Below are positions 27,092 through 39,825 of a DNA stretch of 64,000 bases, one piece after another (position 1 is the stretch's first letter; the number at the start of each line of letters is the position of its first letter). The position numbers and the translations under genes are program-made. This DNA comes from Cheilinus undulatus (taxonomy: Eukaryota; Chordata; Actinopteri; Labriformes; Labridae). The notes beneath the pieces were generated by a model, which saw only the letters and a program-made list of their open reading frames with translations, was not told where the DNA came from and did not search any database. Location of the stretch: NCBI RefSeq assembly GCF_018320785.1, contig NC_054867.1, forward strand, positions 23,811,855-23,875,854, given 5' to 3'.

Positions 27092-30000
27092 CTGATGGAG
27101 GAAATAAGAGAATGTGAGTCTGAAATTAATGACACATGTTGGCACATTTTCTGGAAGTGCCCAGTGATAAGACCACACTGTACAGTTCTGTCAGTCTCCT
27201 TTATATGTTGGACACTATATTGCTTTATATGTTTTATTTTATGTGTTCATTTTATCCTCTCTAGATTTCCTAATGGAATGATTACTGCTATTCAATAGCT
27301 TTCCACTTTGAGAGTAAACGTGTTTGTTACCTCCGCCAAGGAGGTTATGTGATCAGGAGGGTTTGTTCATTTGTTTGTTTGTTAGCAACATAACTCAAAA
27401 AGTTAAAGATAGATTTTGATGAAATTTTCAGGAAATGTCAGAAATGGCATAAGAAAGAACTGATTAGATTTTGGGAGTGATCCAGATGACCGTCTGGTTT
27501 CAGGAATTTTCAAAGGATTCTGTACTATTGGGAGATAGGGCTAATGGCGGAGGTCTGTGCTCTCCGAGTGCTTTTCTAGTTTTATTTTGTTTTTGCATCA
27601 AGAACCCCAGAGCAAATTCCTTGTATGTTTTACCATGCAGGGAACTAGCGCCTCTTTCAGACTTGGGAGTTTTGCTTCATGCAGCTTCCACGCATGTTTG
27701 CTCTGGTACACAACATCATGGCTTTCAAACCAGGCACATATGTGCTGCAGGTTGGCTGTGTCTCCCTGCTGTCACAGCCCTGTCTTTCTTCATTAGTTTT
27801 ACCTCAATAAATTTTGCTACAACTGACTTGGATCATTGCCTAGCCAAACTGAGCTGGGGGAATTTCAGAATAAAGGTACTCTGTACAGACTAAAGTGTGG
27901 TCTCCAAGTAAATGCTAAGCCGGGCTTTTACTTTGAAAAGCGCAAACTGTAAGCGTACTTCTGCTATGTTTATCTTGTCTGATATTCTTCCAGTGTGGAA
28001 ACAGAAAGCTTCACTAAGTGCCAGTGTCCATAGCCAGACTTTTTTAGTGCTGGCAGCACTTGTGTTTCATTCAAAACCAATGGAGCCCAGCAAACACCAC
28101 CCTGGGCCCTCAGCATCAACTACTGTTGTGTTGTTGCGCTTAAAGCGCTCTCAGTTAAAAAAACGGTTAAACTTTTGGAACAGCGCTGTGCTCCTCAGTG
28201 TCACTTTGCCCTCTCTTGCCAATCAAAATCAAGAAGGGGTGGGACTTCTGGAAATAGCAGAAGAGAAAACGATTTGACTTTTCTTTCTTCATCGTTTTTG
28301 AGGGGTAGTTTTCATGTCTGCAGCTGCTGCCTGTGTCAAGACAGGATTCCTTTACATTGTCTGCACGTCCTCTATGTGATAGCTCCTTGAAATTGTGAAA
28401 TATGCTGCACACAGAGCAAGTTTAAAACGTCTACAGATTCTACTGAGTAAAGGGGGATTCGTTTTGGTAACATAGCAACAAAGAGCGCTGGAGAGAAGCG
28501 CGCTAAAAAGGAGGTTATAGGCACTACTAGTGCTAAAAAAGCCAAATATGGACACAGGGCTTAATAATTGAAGTTTAAAGAACAACTTTTTTAAACAGAT
28601 GCATTTTAGCTTGTGGCCTTACTATGGATCAACAAGAAACTAATCGCAAACATAGTCTACAGATGTGGACAAACACATGAAACAAGACAAATGCGAACCT
28701 CTATGTGCCATTCTCCTGTCTATTTTGGCCAAGAGCGTAGCAGCTTGTAGAAAAATAGCGGAACCCTCTATTCTCTAGATTCTCCACCAGTGAGACGCAG
28801 CGCTCACAAAGGCAGTCTGAAAGACGGTGGATACATAAATACATGTCTGGCATTTTGATCACTGCTCATAACTCTACTCTTTTTATGCATGGGACGGAGT
28901 GAGATTACGTTTGTAAAGTTGGATTTTTCCAAGTATTGTGGATGGAATATGCACTAAATTAGTCAAAGAACGTAACAAGAAATACTTATTGGCTGTGCAC
29001 CTTGTCAACAAATTTATCAGCAAAAAGGCACATAAATGAGACAGTCTCATCTGCCTTTGGATATTAGGTCTAATCAGGCAGTAAGGTTGTTTTTGGTGCT
29101 GTTTGAATAAAAATAATTTCTCCTCAATACAAGATTGGTCAGACAGAAACATGGAGCTGTCCCCATGCTGAGGTGCTGATTTGCTGACAGCCTGCAACAA
29201 CATTTACATTTTTTCTTTTCAATGTGTCATAATCACCCATTTAAGAAAACGGTGCTATATTCTTTAGCAGTAAAACCCTGTGAGGTGCTAATTTAATTGA
29301 AAAGATTCCTAAGTTAAAGAAAGCAGAGCAGGGCAGGTGCAAGGGGAAGGGGCATTTTTAAACACTGAGAGACACGCCAACGTTTCATCTATCAGACAAC
29401 AGCATGTCAGGTGTTAAGAGATGTTTCTATGGCTCTTCAAACAAATCTAGATTTCTTTACTTTTGGTTTGTGATATGCAAATCTTCTGTTGATAGTCTGA
29501 TAGAAATTAAAACGGGAGGGATGAGTGTTACTTGGCAACAGTCAGCTTGTGAATGCACGTGATAAGGCTGGATTCAGCTATGACTGTTGTGAAGCTTAGA
29601 AGAGAGGCGTAGCTGAGTTGGACAGAGGAGATAAGACTCACTTTGTTAACGCCTGGCTGCTGCACTTGGCCCCAGAGGTCACATTCACCTCACGTGTCAA
29701 AAAGCACATTTTAAAGCAGAAAAAGCATGTTTACAACTTGGTTAAAGAATGACTTGGTTAGACACTTTGAGCCTTTCTCTCTCTCTTTCTCTCTCTCTAC
29801 AGATCAATTCTGTTTGGGTGTGACACCTTAGTCAACCCTAAATATATCTATTTTTGGAAATCAGTGCCTCTGTGATCAATCAAAAGGTGCGCTGTGCACT
29901 CTGCCTCTCTCTCTACACAGAAACTCTCTCATCAGGTCTCTCCTGTAAATGCATCCTCTCCTGTTAAACGTCATCTTCTGCCATTGTTTAGTTTGTGAAT

Positions 30001-33000
30001 TTATGAAAAACTCTGTAAAGTTTCTACGCTGATTCTGCTTGTGAATTAATGAACATCAAACTTCCTAGCGCAGATCCACTGTTTCAAAATGACCTCCTGG
30101 GGGTGAAAACAAATAATGACGATGTTTTTTTGAAGATGATTTTATAAAAGAAAGGCTACTGATGATAACACTCGAGCAGAAACACAATGAGGGAGAGAAA
30201 GAAGCTAAACTGATAAGCTACTGTGTAACCCTATGATGGAAGGAGAGGAGTGCAGAGGGGCGGGCAAGATGAGTTTATGTTGTGGAAAGCACACCAATAA
30301 AACAGAAAGCATTAATCCCAACGTATTAGCTATGATTTAAACAATCAACCCTCAATGATGACAGGTTTTTTAATAATAGACACAGATAGAAATTAAAGAT
30401 ATTATTGCTATTGTGCAACAAGGAATATGACCATTAAAAGGAATGATCATTTTTGCCACTTTTTTTTCCAGATAAAGGTTGGTTTTGCTGAAAGACAAGG
30501 GTCTGTGGTAGTATTGGTATAGTATCCTTGTTGATGACCTCATTGTAGCTCATGCCAGTGTCAGTAACTGATGTCAATGACAGATTTTAAGGAAAAAATA
30601 CCTGTATCATGTTAAGGCTTTAACATTTTTTTCAGGAGGTCAGACCAGGAAAATTTATTTGAAATTGGCCAAGTAAACTGGAGCCCTCTGATTTAATTAC
30701 CAAAAGGGCACAAAACTGTTTAAAGACAACAACATTTAATAGATTTAGATTTACTTTTGTTCTTGAAGTACACGAGATTGCAGCATTAAACTTTAAAATG
30801 TACAAAATTTTAAATTCCACAATTTACAGCACAAACTGAGTCTGGTGTGGAATAATCGTTCGTTAATCGTAATCGAGGAAAAATATTCAATTAATTGTGA
30901 TTCTGATTTTTGCCATAGTCGCCCAGCCCTATCCTCACTCGCAACATCAAAAATAAATTATTTTAAGAACATGACAGAACATGTGACAAAGTTAGAAATC
31001 ACAGTATACGTACGTCCACTACATCTGGAAACAGCTCACAGAACACTTTGTCCTTGAGATTGAAGGCCAGGCTTTGAGCTGACAGCTGTCTTTTCTGTAA
31101 AATAATTTTAAAAAAACATTTATTTTTTACATCACAGGTGGTTAAATCATGACACGCTGAAGAAACAGCATTTTGTTTATTCTCACTGTGTAGTCAGAGG
31201 TCTCGATGCTGCCGAGGGTGGGGCCTTTCTCCACCATGAAGCTGAGCAGACCTGTGAGGATGGTGGAGACAGACCATGCAGGGTTCCATGTGTCAGGATG
31301 GAAGTCTGTGATGGACAAACATAACCTGTGAGAAAAAAAAGAAAAAGTTAGATTTAAGAAGCCAAACAGCAAAGAGTCACAAAAGAAAACAATTCTACGT
31401 TTACCTTGTATTACACTTGAATCTTCCATTTGGTGTAATCATGTAGATACTTGGTGGTTTAAAGGGAAATTCTCGAGGGAATATAAGTTTTCCATGATAA
31501 TATCCTCCTGAGAAAGAATTCATGACATCACAAGGTTAAGGAAAAAAATCTGACTTTGAGAAACTCAAAATGAAGCTATGACTTAGCCCAGAATTGGTAT
31601 GTCATTCATCAGCAACAGAGCTCAGCAAGCATCATCGTGTTGAAATACAGTTACAAGTAGTAATAGGAGCTACCTGAATGGGGTGCCAAAGTCTCTTACC
31701 TTCATATGGAGTTTTCTCAGGACCTCTGACTACGTAGTGCCTACAGAACAAAGGAGAGCTTTATTAGTGACTGCTTTAATTCACAACCAAAAACAAAACA
31801 AAAAGCAGAAACACTACAAAGAATCTGTATTTCAGGCAGAGGTGATGATATTTGTGTCATGAGGCTGATGTGGTCATCATCCACAAAGTGAAGCTACTAT
31901 AAACCCTGTATGCTTCTGTGCTGGCAATAGCCAAAGTCAGAGGCATTATGCATTCTCGTTGTCCGTTTGTCCATGCAGAATCATTTAAACACTCCAGGAG
32001 ACTTTCTTCAATCTTTGCAAAGAAATTCAACACTGACTCAAGGATGAACTGATTAAAATGGTGGTCAAAGGTCAAGGTTATTTGGCCTCACATTCATCCC
32101 TGGCTTGTAAGATTTTTTACAAATTGCACTATGGTGGAAACGGCTACTTGACCCATCACTGCAATGTCACTGTCAGGCAACTGCATACTTTGTAGCTGCC
32201 AGAATCACCGAATAACCACCAGGTGGTAGTTCTAGTTTCAGCTTGCAAATATCTTTTTAACCTCTCAGCTGTTGATTTCATGAAACTGTCCAGTTACATG
32301 CAAAGGCCAAAAAAAAAAAAAAAAAAAAACTGGCATCATAGTGTTGGGCAATGTAACTTTGTCCATACTTCTGTGCAATTTTTCTCCTGTCCCTCCTTGG
32401 AGAACCCATCCCCCTTTCAACACAGAAAGTCTCCCACTGTGGGGTGGATATGTAAAAAGGCAAGGGGCCGCCTGTCCTGATATTTAGCATTTTTTTTCCC
32501 AGGAGTGTATACATTAAAAAAAAAGCCCAAGGTTCAGTTTTTGTCATCCAGTACAATTTAAATTTTGTTTATTTTCAGATGTTTAATATATTTTCAAACA
32601 TTAAATTTAAGGGTGTATTCACACCTGGCTCATTTGGGGCAGTTGTTGTTCCGAAACAGTGAGTGCCCCCCCCCAAAGTCCAGTTCGTTTGGACATATGT
32701 GAACACAGCAATCACACTCAGATGTGGTAAAAAAGAAGCGGGTCAGGATCACCAAAATAGAGTGGTTTCAGCTCGCTTCCATTTGAGTCCTGTAGTTTTT
32801 TTGCAGTGAGAACACAATCACCTCAGAAACCGGCACAACTGACTCATAAGTGTAGTACACACTGTAGTCGTGAGGGCAATAATGCGCCCGGTTGCCAACC
32901 GTTCAGTTAAAACAATAGAGGAGTACTAAATAGTGTACTAAACACTAAAACATCAAATATCAGGAGAAAGAAACTATAATAATTAATTATTCCATTACAA

Positions 33001-35480
33001 TTACAATGATCAAATCTGTTAATGTGGCATTTGGAGATGAGCTAATTCCTAATTGTTAAAAATTATCATTATCTGTTTGTGGCTTATCTCAGCCATTGAA
33101 GTATGTTTTATTACACTGTAGTGGAATCTGATCCCAACAGGACAAATGTAAGCATGATGAAGCTTTGTGCATTTGACTTTAAACAGGATTTACAATAACC
33201 AGGATACAGATATTTACTTCTGTATGTTTTAGTCAGATTGGCCCAAAATCTCAACTAGATAAAAATTTAACAACCACTGCTGAGAGATCCTTCAAACAGA
33301 TATTATCATCGTTACATAAAAATAAGATGACTGATACTTCTTTCACAGTGGTTCACACTGAACCATCCAAAATTAACAGCCTGGGGCAAACCAGTGTGAG
33401 GAAACTGTACAGAAATCTCTCCATCTTCCAAACAAATTGCGTTATGAGTTGCAAAGGTTTAAGAGGAAAAGCTGTCCAGAGGAACAGGGAACAGCATAAA
33501 GGTCCAATCATGAACGAGCTCAAGGGACATTAACAGGTCTGTCTACTCTGAAGCTGAGTTTCCTTGACTTTATACTAGCTGACTAAACACACTTAAAACT
33601 GGCATTTAATCAGACATTAAATTATTGACATCACTACTTTAAACCCTGGTCAGACAGGGCCCTCCTGTGTGAATTAGCAACTCCCCCACCTTTGTCCCAC
33701 ATTCCAATGACTTAACACTGTGTCAACACTTTAACTGGAAAACATGTCAGTTTATTTTTCTTATATAACCGTCTAGTAAAAGTGAAACTAAAAAAGTTAA
33801 AGGAGAACAAACAACAGATTGAGGTATTGTGATCCAAGACTTTGTTGTCCGAAAATTTTAGCTGTTACATAGCTAAATTATAAACAAAAAAATTACAACC
33901 TGATGGTTCCCTCACCATATATTTCAGCCTCAATTTTTAGCCCAAAATGCCTTTAAGTACTGCACTGCTGCTTACATTTAAGGTATGTTGCATCGTTGAG
34001 GTAAATAGAATCAGAGACAGTGAGAAGAAATATGTACCACTGGTTAGCACTTATCCCTTTTTGAATTCACATTTTAAAAATGTTCCAGTTGTGAGTTAAA
34101 ATTGGAAAAATTATCACATGATGTAGTTGGAAAAATTATTGAGAATCTTAATAATAACAAACAAAAGTTCAGCTTTTTATTATTATTTTTGAACACCTAA
34201 AAAATACAATCTCCATTAACTTTACATTAGTTTGTATCTCATGTAGGGTGAAGTGGTTAGTGCTGTCTCACAGCATAGAGGTTCATGGGTTGCACCTACA
34301 GATGTGCTCGATTAGCCAGCTAAACAGTTAAGTAAGATTCCCTGGTATTCAGCACCGGAATTCCGAGTCAATGAATGTCTTTTAACAGTTAAGCCTCTCA
34401 AATCCAAGTCAAACTCCGTTTAAACTGTACCACATCTGTCCACAAAAAGCAGCCACTTTAGTTGTTCTTCATGACTACCAAAATGCTCTTTAATCCAGTC
34501 TAAACAACAGTGATCTGATAGCACCAACAGCATCTCATGGGAACAGTGCTGGTCTAGAAAATGGGAATAGAGTTGTCCAGACACTCTATCAGGTTATACT
34601 GACATATAACTGAAACAAAAAAAATCACAATATTCAGCACAAGGACATTGTCTTCATTCAACAAGTAACTGAAGGCCAGTAGTGCTTTACAGTCACACTT
34701 TTATGTTAATATACAGAATGTGTTTTCTTCACTCCCTACTACAGAAGAACTTGAGTCTCTACTGAGGAAAAAAGTCTCCACTAAGGAAATAGTCTGCAAA
34801 CACAGCTATGGGTAAGTTGTGTCAGCACTTTATCTGGGTGACACATCAGGGATAAATCTCCTTATGTAACCATCTAATAAAACTTAAACTTGAAAAGTTA
34901 AAGTACAACCTCATTAACAGCTCACATATTATAATTTTTTTGATATGCTTGAAACGTCTGTGTGATCCCACCTGTTTTGACAAAAATTTAAAACCAAGAA
35001 TATAATTGTTAGAATTGCTTATGCCAAACACCTTAAAGCTGTTAAGATACCAACAACTGTAGTTTAAGATCCTCTTATTACAAAAAGGAGAAGAAAAAAA
35101 TAAACCAGTTTTTATGATTTACTTACATAACTGTACTCTATTTTCTTTAACAATAATTCAACCCATCTTAGCATTCATATACACACATGGAATTGTTTTT
35201 TAGAATATTCACACATTTCTGATAACTTTGCAAAAGAGTCACAGAAGTATTCAACATTCAATGTGTTAAAAGCTAAACCTGTCCAAATATGAGATATGAA
35301 TAACAGCAATGATATGCTGCTTTGATTGCAGCCAGGGTGCAGATCTTACCATTCTAAAATGTTGGAGGGGAGAGGTTCTGCACAGATGTAAGGCACGGGG
35401 TCTTTCTTTATCCTGAGGTAATCCTGCTTAAGTCGCTGGGTGGCTGTGGTTGGAGCTCTCTTATTCCCGTTGTTGTTCAT
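26801..35480 (-). CDS. ube2j2: Ubiquitin-conjugating enzyme E2 J2
   Basis: UBE2J2 is the tail-anchored ER E2 related to yeast Ubc6; it supplies ubiquitin in ER-associated degradation and can modify hydroxylated residues. The coding exons in order are 35350-35480, 31700-31740, 31405-31507, 31187-31325, 31014-31094 and 26801-27091. They total 786 bases, 261 residues plus stop, against 259 in human. The start [20 protein letters not shown] begins exactly at an acceptor (AACAG|ATG). The catalytic cysteine is Cys94 in [12 protein letters not shown], the same number as human. HYVVRGPE and GRFKCNT mark the Ubc6-type fold, which lacks the usual HPN. Residues 233-253 form the C-terminal membrane anchor ([20 protein letters not shown]), leaving the enzyme on the cytosolic side. 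Splice phases agree at every join. It lies between the RING gene and acap3 on the same strand. Confidence 0.95.
27325..27590. mobile_element. Widespread fish interspersed repeat ('cctccgccaaggagg' type)
   Basis: It begins 'ttacctccgccaaggaggtt', continues with 'tagcaacataactcaaaaag', and ends with 'aatggcggaggtctgtgctc' followed by 'tccgagtgcttttctagtt'. I recognise this sequence as a very common repeat in teleost DNA, present in many copies. The family name and its mode of movement are not known to me. Confidence 0.55.
30845..30932. mobile_element. hAT-like terminus with 'gcccagccct' end
   Basis: The segment 'aatcgttcgttaatcgtaat' runs through to 'gccatagtcgcccagcccta'. It is a recurrent end of fish hAT-type repeats; a related but more diverged end lies at 39805-39822 ('attgcccaggccta'). 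Confidence 0.45.
31741..35349 (-). other. ube2j2: ube2j2 intron (3.6 kb)
   Basis: The donor is GAATG|GTAAG at 35350/35349 and the acceptor CTGTAG is at 31741. Apart from a poly-A/T run near 32309-32329 and the MITE-like segment, nothing recognisable was seen. The frames within it look like noise. Confidence 0.55.
32611..32890. mobile_element. MITE-like repeat beginning 'gtgtattcacacctgg'
   Basis: The segment contains 'ttcacacctggctc', 'gttgttgttccgaaacag', 'aagtccagttcgtttggac' and 'atatgtgaacacagcaatc', the order of a common fish MITE. The right end was not fixed. It lies in the ube2j2 intron between the exons ending at 31740 and starting at 35350. Confidence 0.4.
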
Positions 35481-35781
35481 CTGTTCATTAAGACAACAAA
35501 TCAACAAACAAACAGTTGATTCACAGTCATTGGTATTTCTCTCAGGGCACATTCTCTCACAATAGTAGGTCAAAGTTGAATGTTTGTTTACTGCAGATGT
35601 TTCAACTCTGGACCAGTTCAGCAGTTTGTGGCAGTTTTGCATCTGACTTAAAGGGAAATAATAATGAGTAGATACACATGTAAGCTGTCATTGTTGTGCT
35701 ATGTATTCTTGATAGTGATGTTAAATGGTTGCATGGTTATTCTTCCCACATCGTACTGACTGAACTCATATCAGTCTACAC

Positions 35782-37293
35782 CAGGGTTTCCCAATTAGTT
35801 TTCCCTGGAGGCCAAAATTTTTCAAGGACAGAAAGCCGAGGGCCAGACATGGATGTTTTATTTTTTATTTTGACACCATTAAAAATTCTTGGATGTTCAT
35901 AGACACACACACACACTCAGAGAGTATGGCTTAGTCAGCTACTTTGGACAGAGGATTTACTTGCAACTAATCTAAGCAGGTCAGTCATAAATATGCTGTC
36001 CTTGTATCAGGTGGCAATTTTTTCGTATTTTTAAAGTTTTTTAGACCCACTGATGCTAAATTTACAAGACTGGAATATTCATTATAAATATACACTCAAC
36101 ATGACTGTTTATGGCTTTAAAACGGCAACATATTGTCCACAATATCTGATCAGACCCTGAGATTATTTTGCCCAACCTGGGATCAGTGCAGAGTCCAGAA
36201 AGAGAGGAGGATCCTGCTGAGATGTTTCCCTGACTGCTGCGCTATTACTGCTCAAAGAGCTGTAAAGCCTCACCTACTGAGTGACAACTTGACTAAGCAC
36301 ATGTCTGAGCCATAACAGTTGTTCTTCTGCATGTCTGTTCTCTCTGAATCCCCCTGACATCCCTCAATGCATATTAGGTAGCGCATCTCTGTGCGTAATT
36401 ATGTCTTTTAGCGCTGCACCAAGATCAAAAATGCCAATCTCTCATGTCATAGGACAGCCTGTGTCCAGATTAATATTAAATTTTCAGTTATAAACAATTT
36501 GTTTTATTGTTATAAGAGTAATTTTTACCATGAGTGAGTGAAATTTGCATAGGATTTATAAACTATGTCTCATTTAAATGTTAATGATCAAGACCGTAAT
36601 TGCACGTCTTGTTGATGTAAAATTAAATTGTATGTAAATAAATGTAGTTGATATTATTTGGCATAACAGATTCTTTATAATGAGGGATTAAATCAGGCTG
36701 ACATTGAACGGAATCACTAAAGCAAGATACGATGTCTGCATTTGTGGCTGACGGACTATTACGCAGGGAAAGTGTTTGCTGTCATGAGAGCAGCTGTTTT
36801 AATCCGCCACAGGGGTAGAAAATTAGTTTTACAAGGCAAAAACCTCCAAATTTCATTAAGGTCTGAGATGCAGAAAACTAGTCAGAGGTGAGGGCAGGGC
36901 TGGTCCGTGCAGCTGCACATGGTGGTTAAATTATTCATCTTCAAAAAAAGAATCAATATTAAATTAGACAAAATAAATACTTCTCCTTCAGTCTTAAAAG
37001 TCATGCAGTCTGTATCAGACTCTTTTTGGGCAGCATGTTTGCAGAGCTGAGGTGATGAAGCAGTCTGCCCTGCATCTTTTTATGATGCCCCTCCCTGCTC
37101 TAAAGAGAGTTCAAAGTACCATATCTTATTCATTCATTGCATAGTATTACAACCTTTCCTTGCTATAATTATAGAATTATCGTGATAAATGAGTGAAAAT
37201 TTGTATTTTTAACACCTTAGAAAGTAAATATTAAAAAAGAATATATTTTTTAAATTTCCACCAAATGTCTCGTGGGCCATTTGGGGATCACTG
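35782..37293. mobile_element. Non-autonomous hAT-like element with 8-bp target duplication
   Basis: The left end reads CAGGGTTTCCCAA and the right end, reverse complemented, reads CAGTGATCCCCAA. The flanks are gtctacac (35774-35781) and gtctacat (37294-37301), an 8-base target duplication with one mismatch. Internal sequence near the left end ('gagggccagacatgg') is typical of these repeats. No transposase-like frame is present across its 1.5 kb, so it depended on another element. Confidence 0.65.
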
Positions 37294-37954
37294 GTCTACA
37301 TCAAGGTTGTCTAAATTTTCAATACTTTTTCTTACCATGTGCTTTTAATGATACAATATCTTATTTTACATTCAATAATGGACCTCACCAGTCAGCAAAT
37401 AAATTGGATTCGGCTTCTCTCTAAAAAAAAAAAAAATCTCAAAGATTTCCCTTTGAACACTAATCTGTTTTTTTTTTTGTTTTTTTTTTTTTTAATTTTC
37501 AGCATGTTACAAAAATAAATTATTTTGTATATTTTGTAGAATATTAATATAATAATATTATTTAAAAATATTTTGTATTATTTTGTATATCTTATTTTGT
37601 GCTTATTGTATTTGCACACTGATGTGCATATGTTATTTTTCCCAAACAGGTTTGATTATTTTGCATCAATCCAAGTAAATTTAAATTGGTGATTGATTAT
37701 TCAGAACAGCACTAAAACCTCACTTTAAACAATAACATTTGCCAATATATTACACAGATATCAAAATGATGCACAACAGATGAAGGCCAAAATTTGTATT
37801 CATAGACATGAAACAAAAGGGCTGAAAACAGGTATCGATATTGCCTGATTTTGCCTAATATTTATTGAAATTCTAAATTCTGCTGTGGTGACAGCTCTAA
37901 TCTACAGCACAGTATCTAGCTCCTTACTGTCCTCTTCACTAAAACTGCTTGGTT

Positions 37955-38570
37955 TCAAAACAATATCCTGACTAAACTTTGACATATACCAGGCTGTGAT
38001 ATTCCATCAACTAGTGTGCCTCTGATCAAAACCATTGTTGAAATAATACAGAATTTCAGCTGTTTTAACTAAAAAATTAGGTATATTTTTATGTAATTGA
38101 GGTTTATCATACCATAAATAACAAAAACAAGTATGAAATTAACATGTTGGAAACAAGTTTACTGAAAAGGTGAAACAAAAAAATTGGCAATTATTTTATA
38201 CCTCATGCTTTATAAGCAGTCAAAACAGGGTTAGGCTGGGCGGACAACAGCTGTGACTATTTGCTGCCATTAAAAAAATTGGAAATGGTTCCAAAACAAT
38301 TTTCTGACCAAACTTTGACTTATACCAATCCCTGATATTCCATCAAATTTTGTGCCTCAGATTATAACCATTGTTAAAATAATTCAAAACTTCTGTTGGT
38401 TTTTTTTACTTGAAAACTAGGTATCTTTTTATATAAATGAGGTCTATCATACCATAAATAACAAAAACAAGTGCAAAATATATAATGTGTTGGAAACAAG
38501 TGTACTAAAAAGATGAAACAAAAAAATTTGGTAAGCATTTTATACCTCATGCTTTATAAGCAGTCAAACA
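37955..38570 (+). repeat. Tandem duplication of a ~280-bp unit
   Basis: Copy 1 (about 37955-38230) and copy 2 (about 38291-38570) share many blocks in order: 'ccaaac/ctaaactttgac', 'gatattccatcaa', 'taccataaataacaaaaaca', 'aacatgttgg/tgtgttgg aaacaag' and 'tacctcatgctttataagca'. Copies differ at scattered sites and by small indels. Downstream lies a palindromic 'gggtcaatttgaccc', a motif found in some fish piggyBac-like repeats. Confidence 0.75.
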
Positions 38571-39059
38571 AGACCGGGTCAATTTGACCCGCAAGGACAA
38601 AAGGTGCGTAGTAATTGGGAGGACAATACAAAGGTTAAAAGCTGTGGAAACTAAAGGAAGCAGCACGGCAAATGTGTGTCAACATCTCAGTCAAAGACAT
38701 GACAAAAGTGTGTCTCACTACAGAATTGACAAGACCACTACATCCATCAAACACACAAAGCAGTCAATAGCACTGAAATCTAGTGGTTGGCACTGGGCAG
38801 TGAACCAGGATCAATACTGTCAACTGTAAAAATTCTGCCAAGGAATATACTGTATTTCTTCAACGCCGTCTTTACCTGTTTTTAAATGGGTGTGTTCAGT
38901 TGAGGAGCCCACACGAGCATGACATAGCTACTGGCTAGCAAAATCATGGAAAACAGGATTATTCTGAGTTTAGTAATTAGTAAGTTTCTCTCTGGCAGTA
39001 AGAGCAGCTACTTAACTAACTGAACGTCTCTCACTCGTGCCGCTGTATTTAATCTGTAG

Positions 39060-39825
39060 TATAGTTAACAGGTTAAACCTGTGGTTTTCCTCTCTTAGTT
39101 TAATGTCTGTAATAATAAGGACCGCGTTCGCTTTGCAGAGGGTATCTGTCGGTCTCTGTCCTCTGTTTGTTTTTAGCTCATCACTACAGTGATTCCACTT
39201 AAACAACAGTCTGAAATGTGTTTAAACTCCTGACTTGTTAAATAAGTCCATGATCAGTCCTGGAAGCGAGCTGTGGCGTTAAATGAGGCAGAGAAGTATG
39301 AAGAGATGCAGCTGTACACGCTGCACTTGCAGAAAGTCGTCGTACCGCTGCAGGAGCTTAGTTGAACAATGATAAAAACGCTACTTCTGACAATTCCTTC
39401 ACAATAAAAGTCTGTGGCTGTTAATAGTTGAGAGCTTTTATTTTAAACGGCCCCAATAGGACATAATATGTAGCCGATTGAAGCTTGAATCACTTCAGCT
39501 TTACAGAAGTGAAACCTAAAACTATAGGAGCAGGAAGACAATATTGAACATACAGAGATTCAAAAAATATCAAAAAATCTTTTTTCATGTTATGCTCAGA
39601 CATGAATTCTGTATGCCATCACAGGGTTCTGCAAATAACTGCAGCCTTTCTTTGTTGATGTAAACTCTCCTTGCAGTACAAAAGTGTATTTTTTTTTTTT
39701 TTTTTGTCATTTGTGGGGTTTTTTAAAGAAGGATAAGAAAAAATAGTTTAAAATCATAAATCGATTTTTTTTTTTAAAGAAAACTGGGGATTAGATTTTT
39801 AGATCATATTGCCCAGGCCTACTGT
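39060..39825 (+). mobile_element. Interspersed repeat copy 2 with hAT-like right end
   Basis: It is homologous to 15960-16460 over ordered blocks ('aactcctgacttgtt', 'gcgagctgtggcgttaaa', 'ttccttcacaataaaag'). It continues through 'gagcttttattttaaacgg' and ends near 'attgcccaggcctactg', like other hAT-type repeat ends. No open transposase frame is seen. Confidence 0.45.

Larger units (their letters stand above)
27092..31013 (-). other. ube2j2: ube2j2 last intron (3.9 kb)
   Basis: The donor is GTGGAC|GTACGT at 31014/31013 and the acceptor is at 27092. No conserved exon was found inside. It carries a widespread interspersed repeat (about 27325-27590), a CT-rich microsatellite near 29770-29800 and a hAT-like terminus near 30845-30932. 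Confidence 0.6.
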
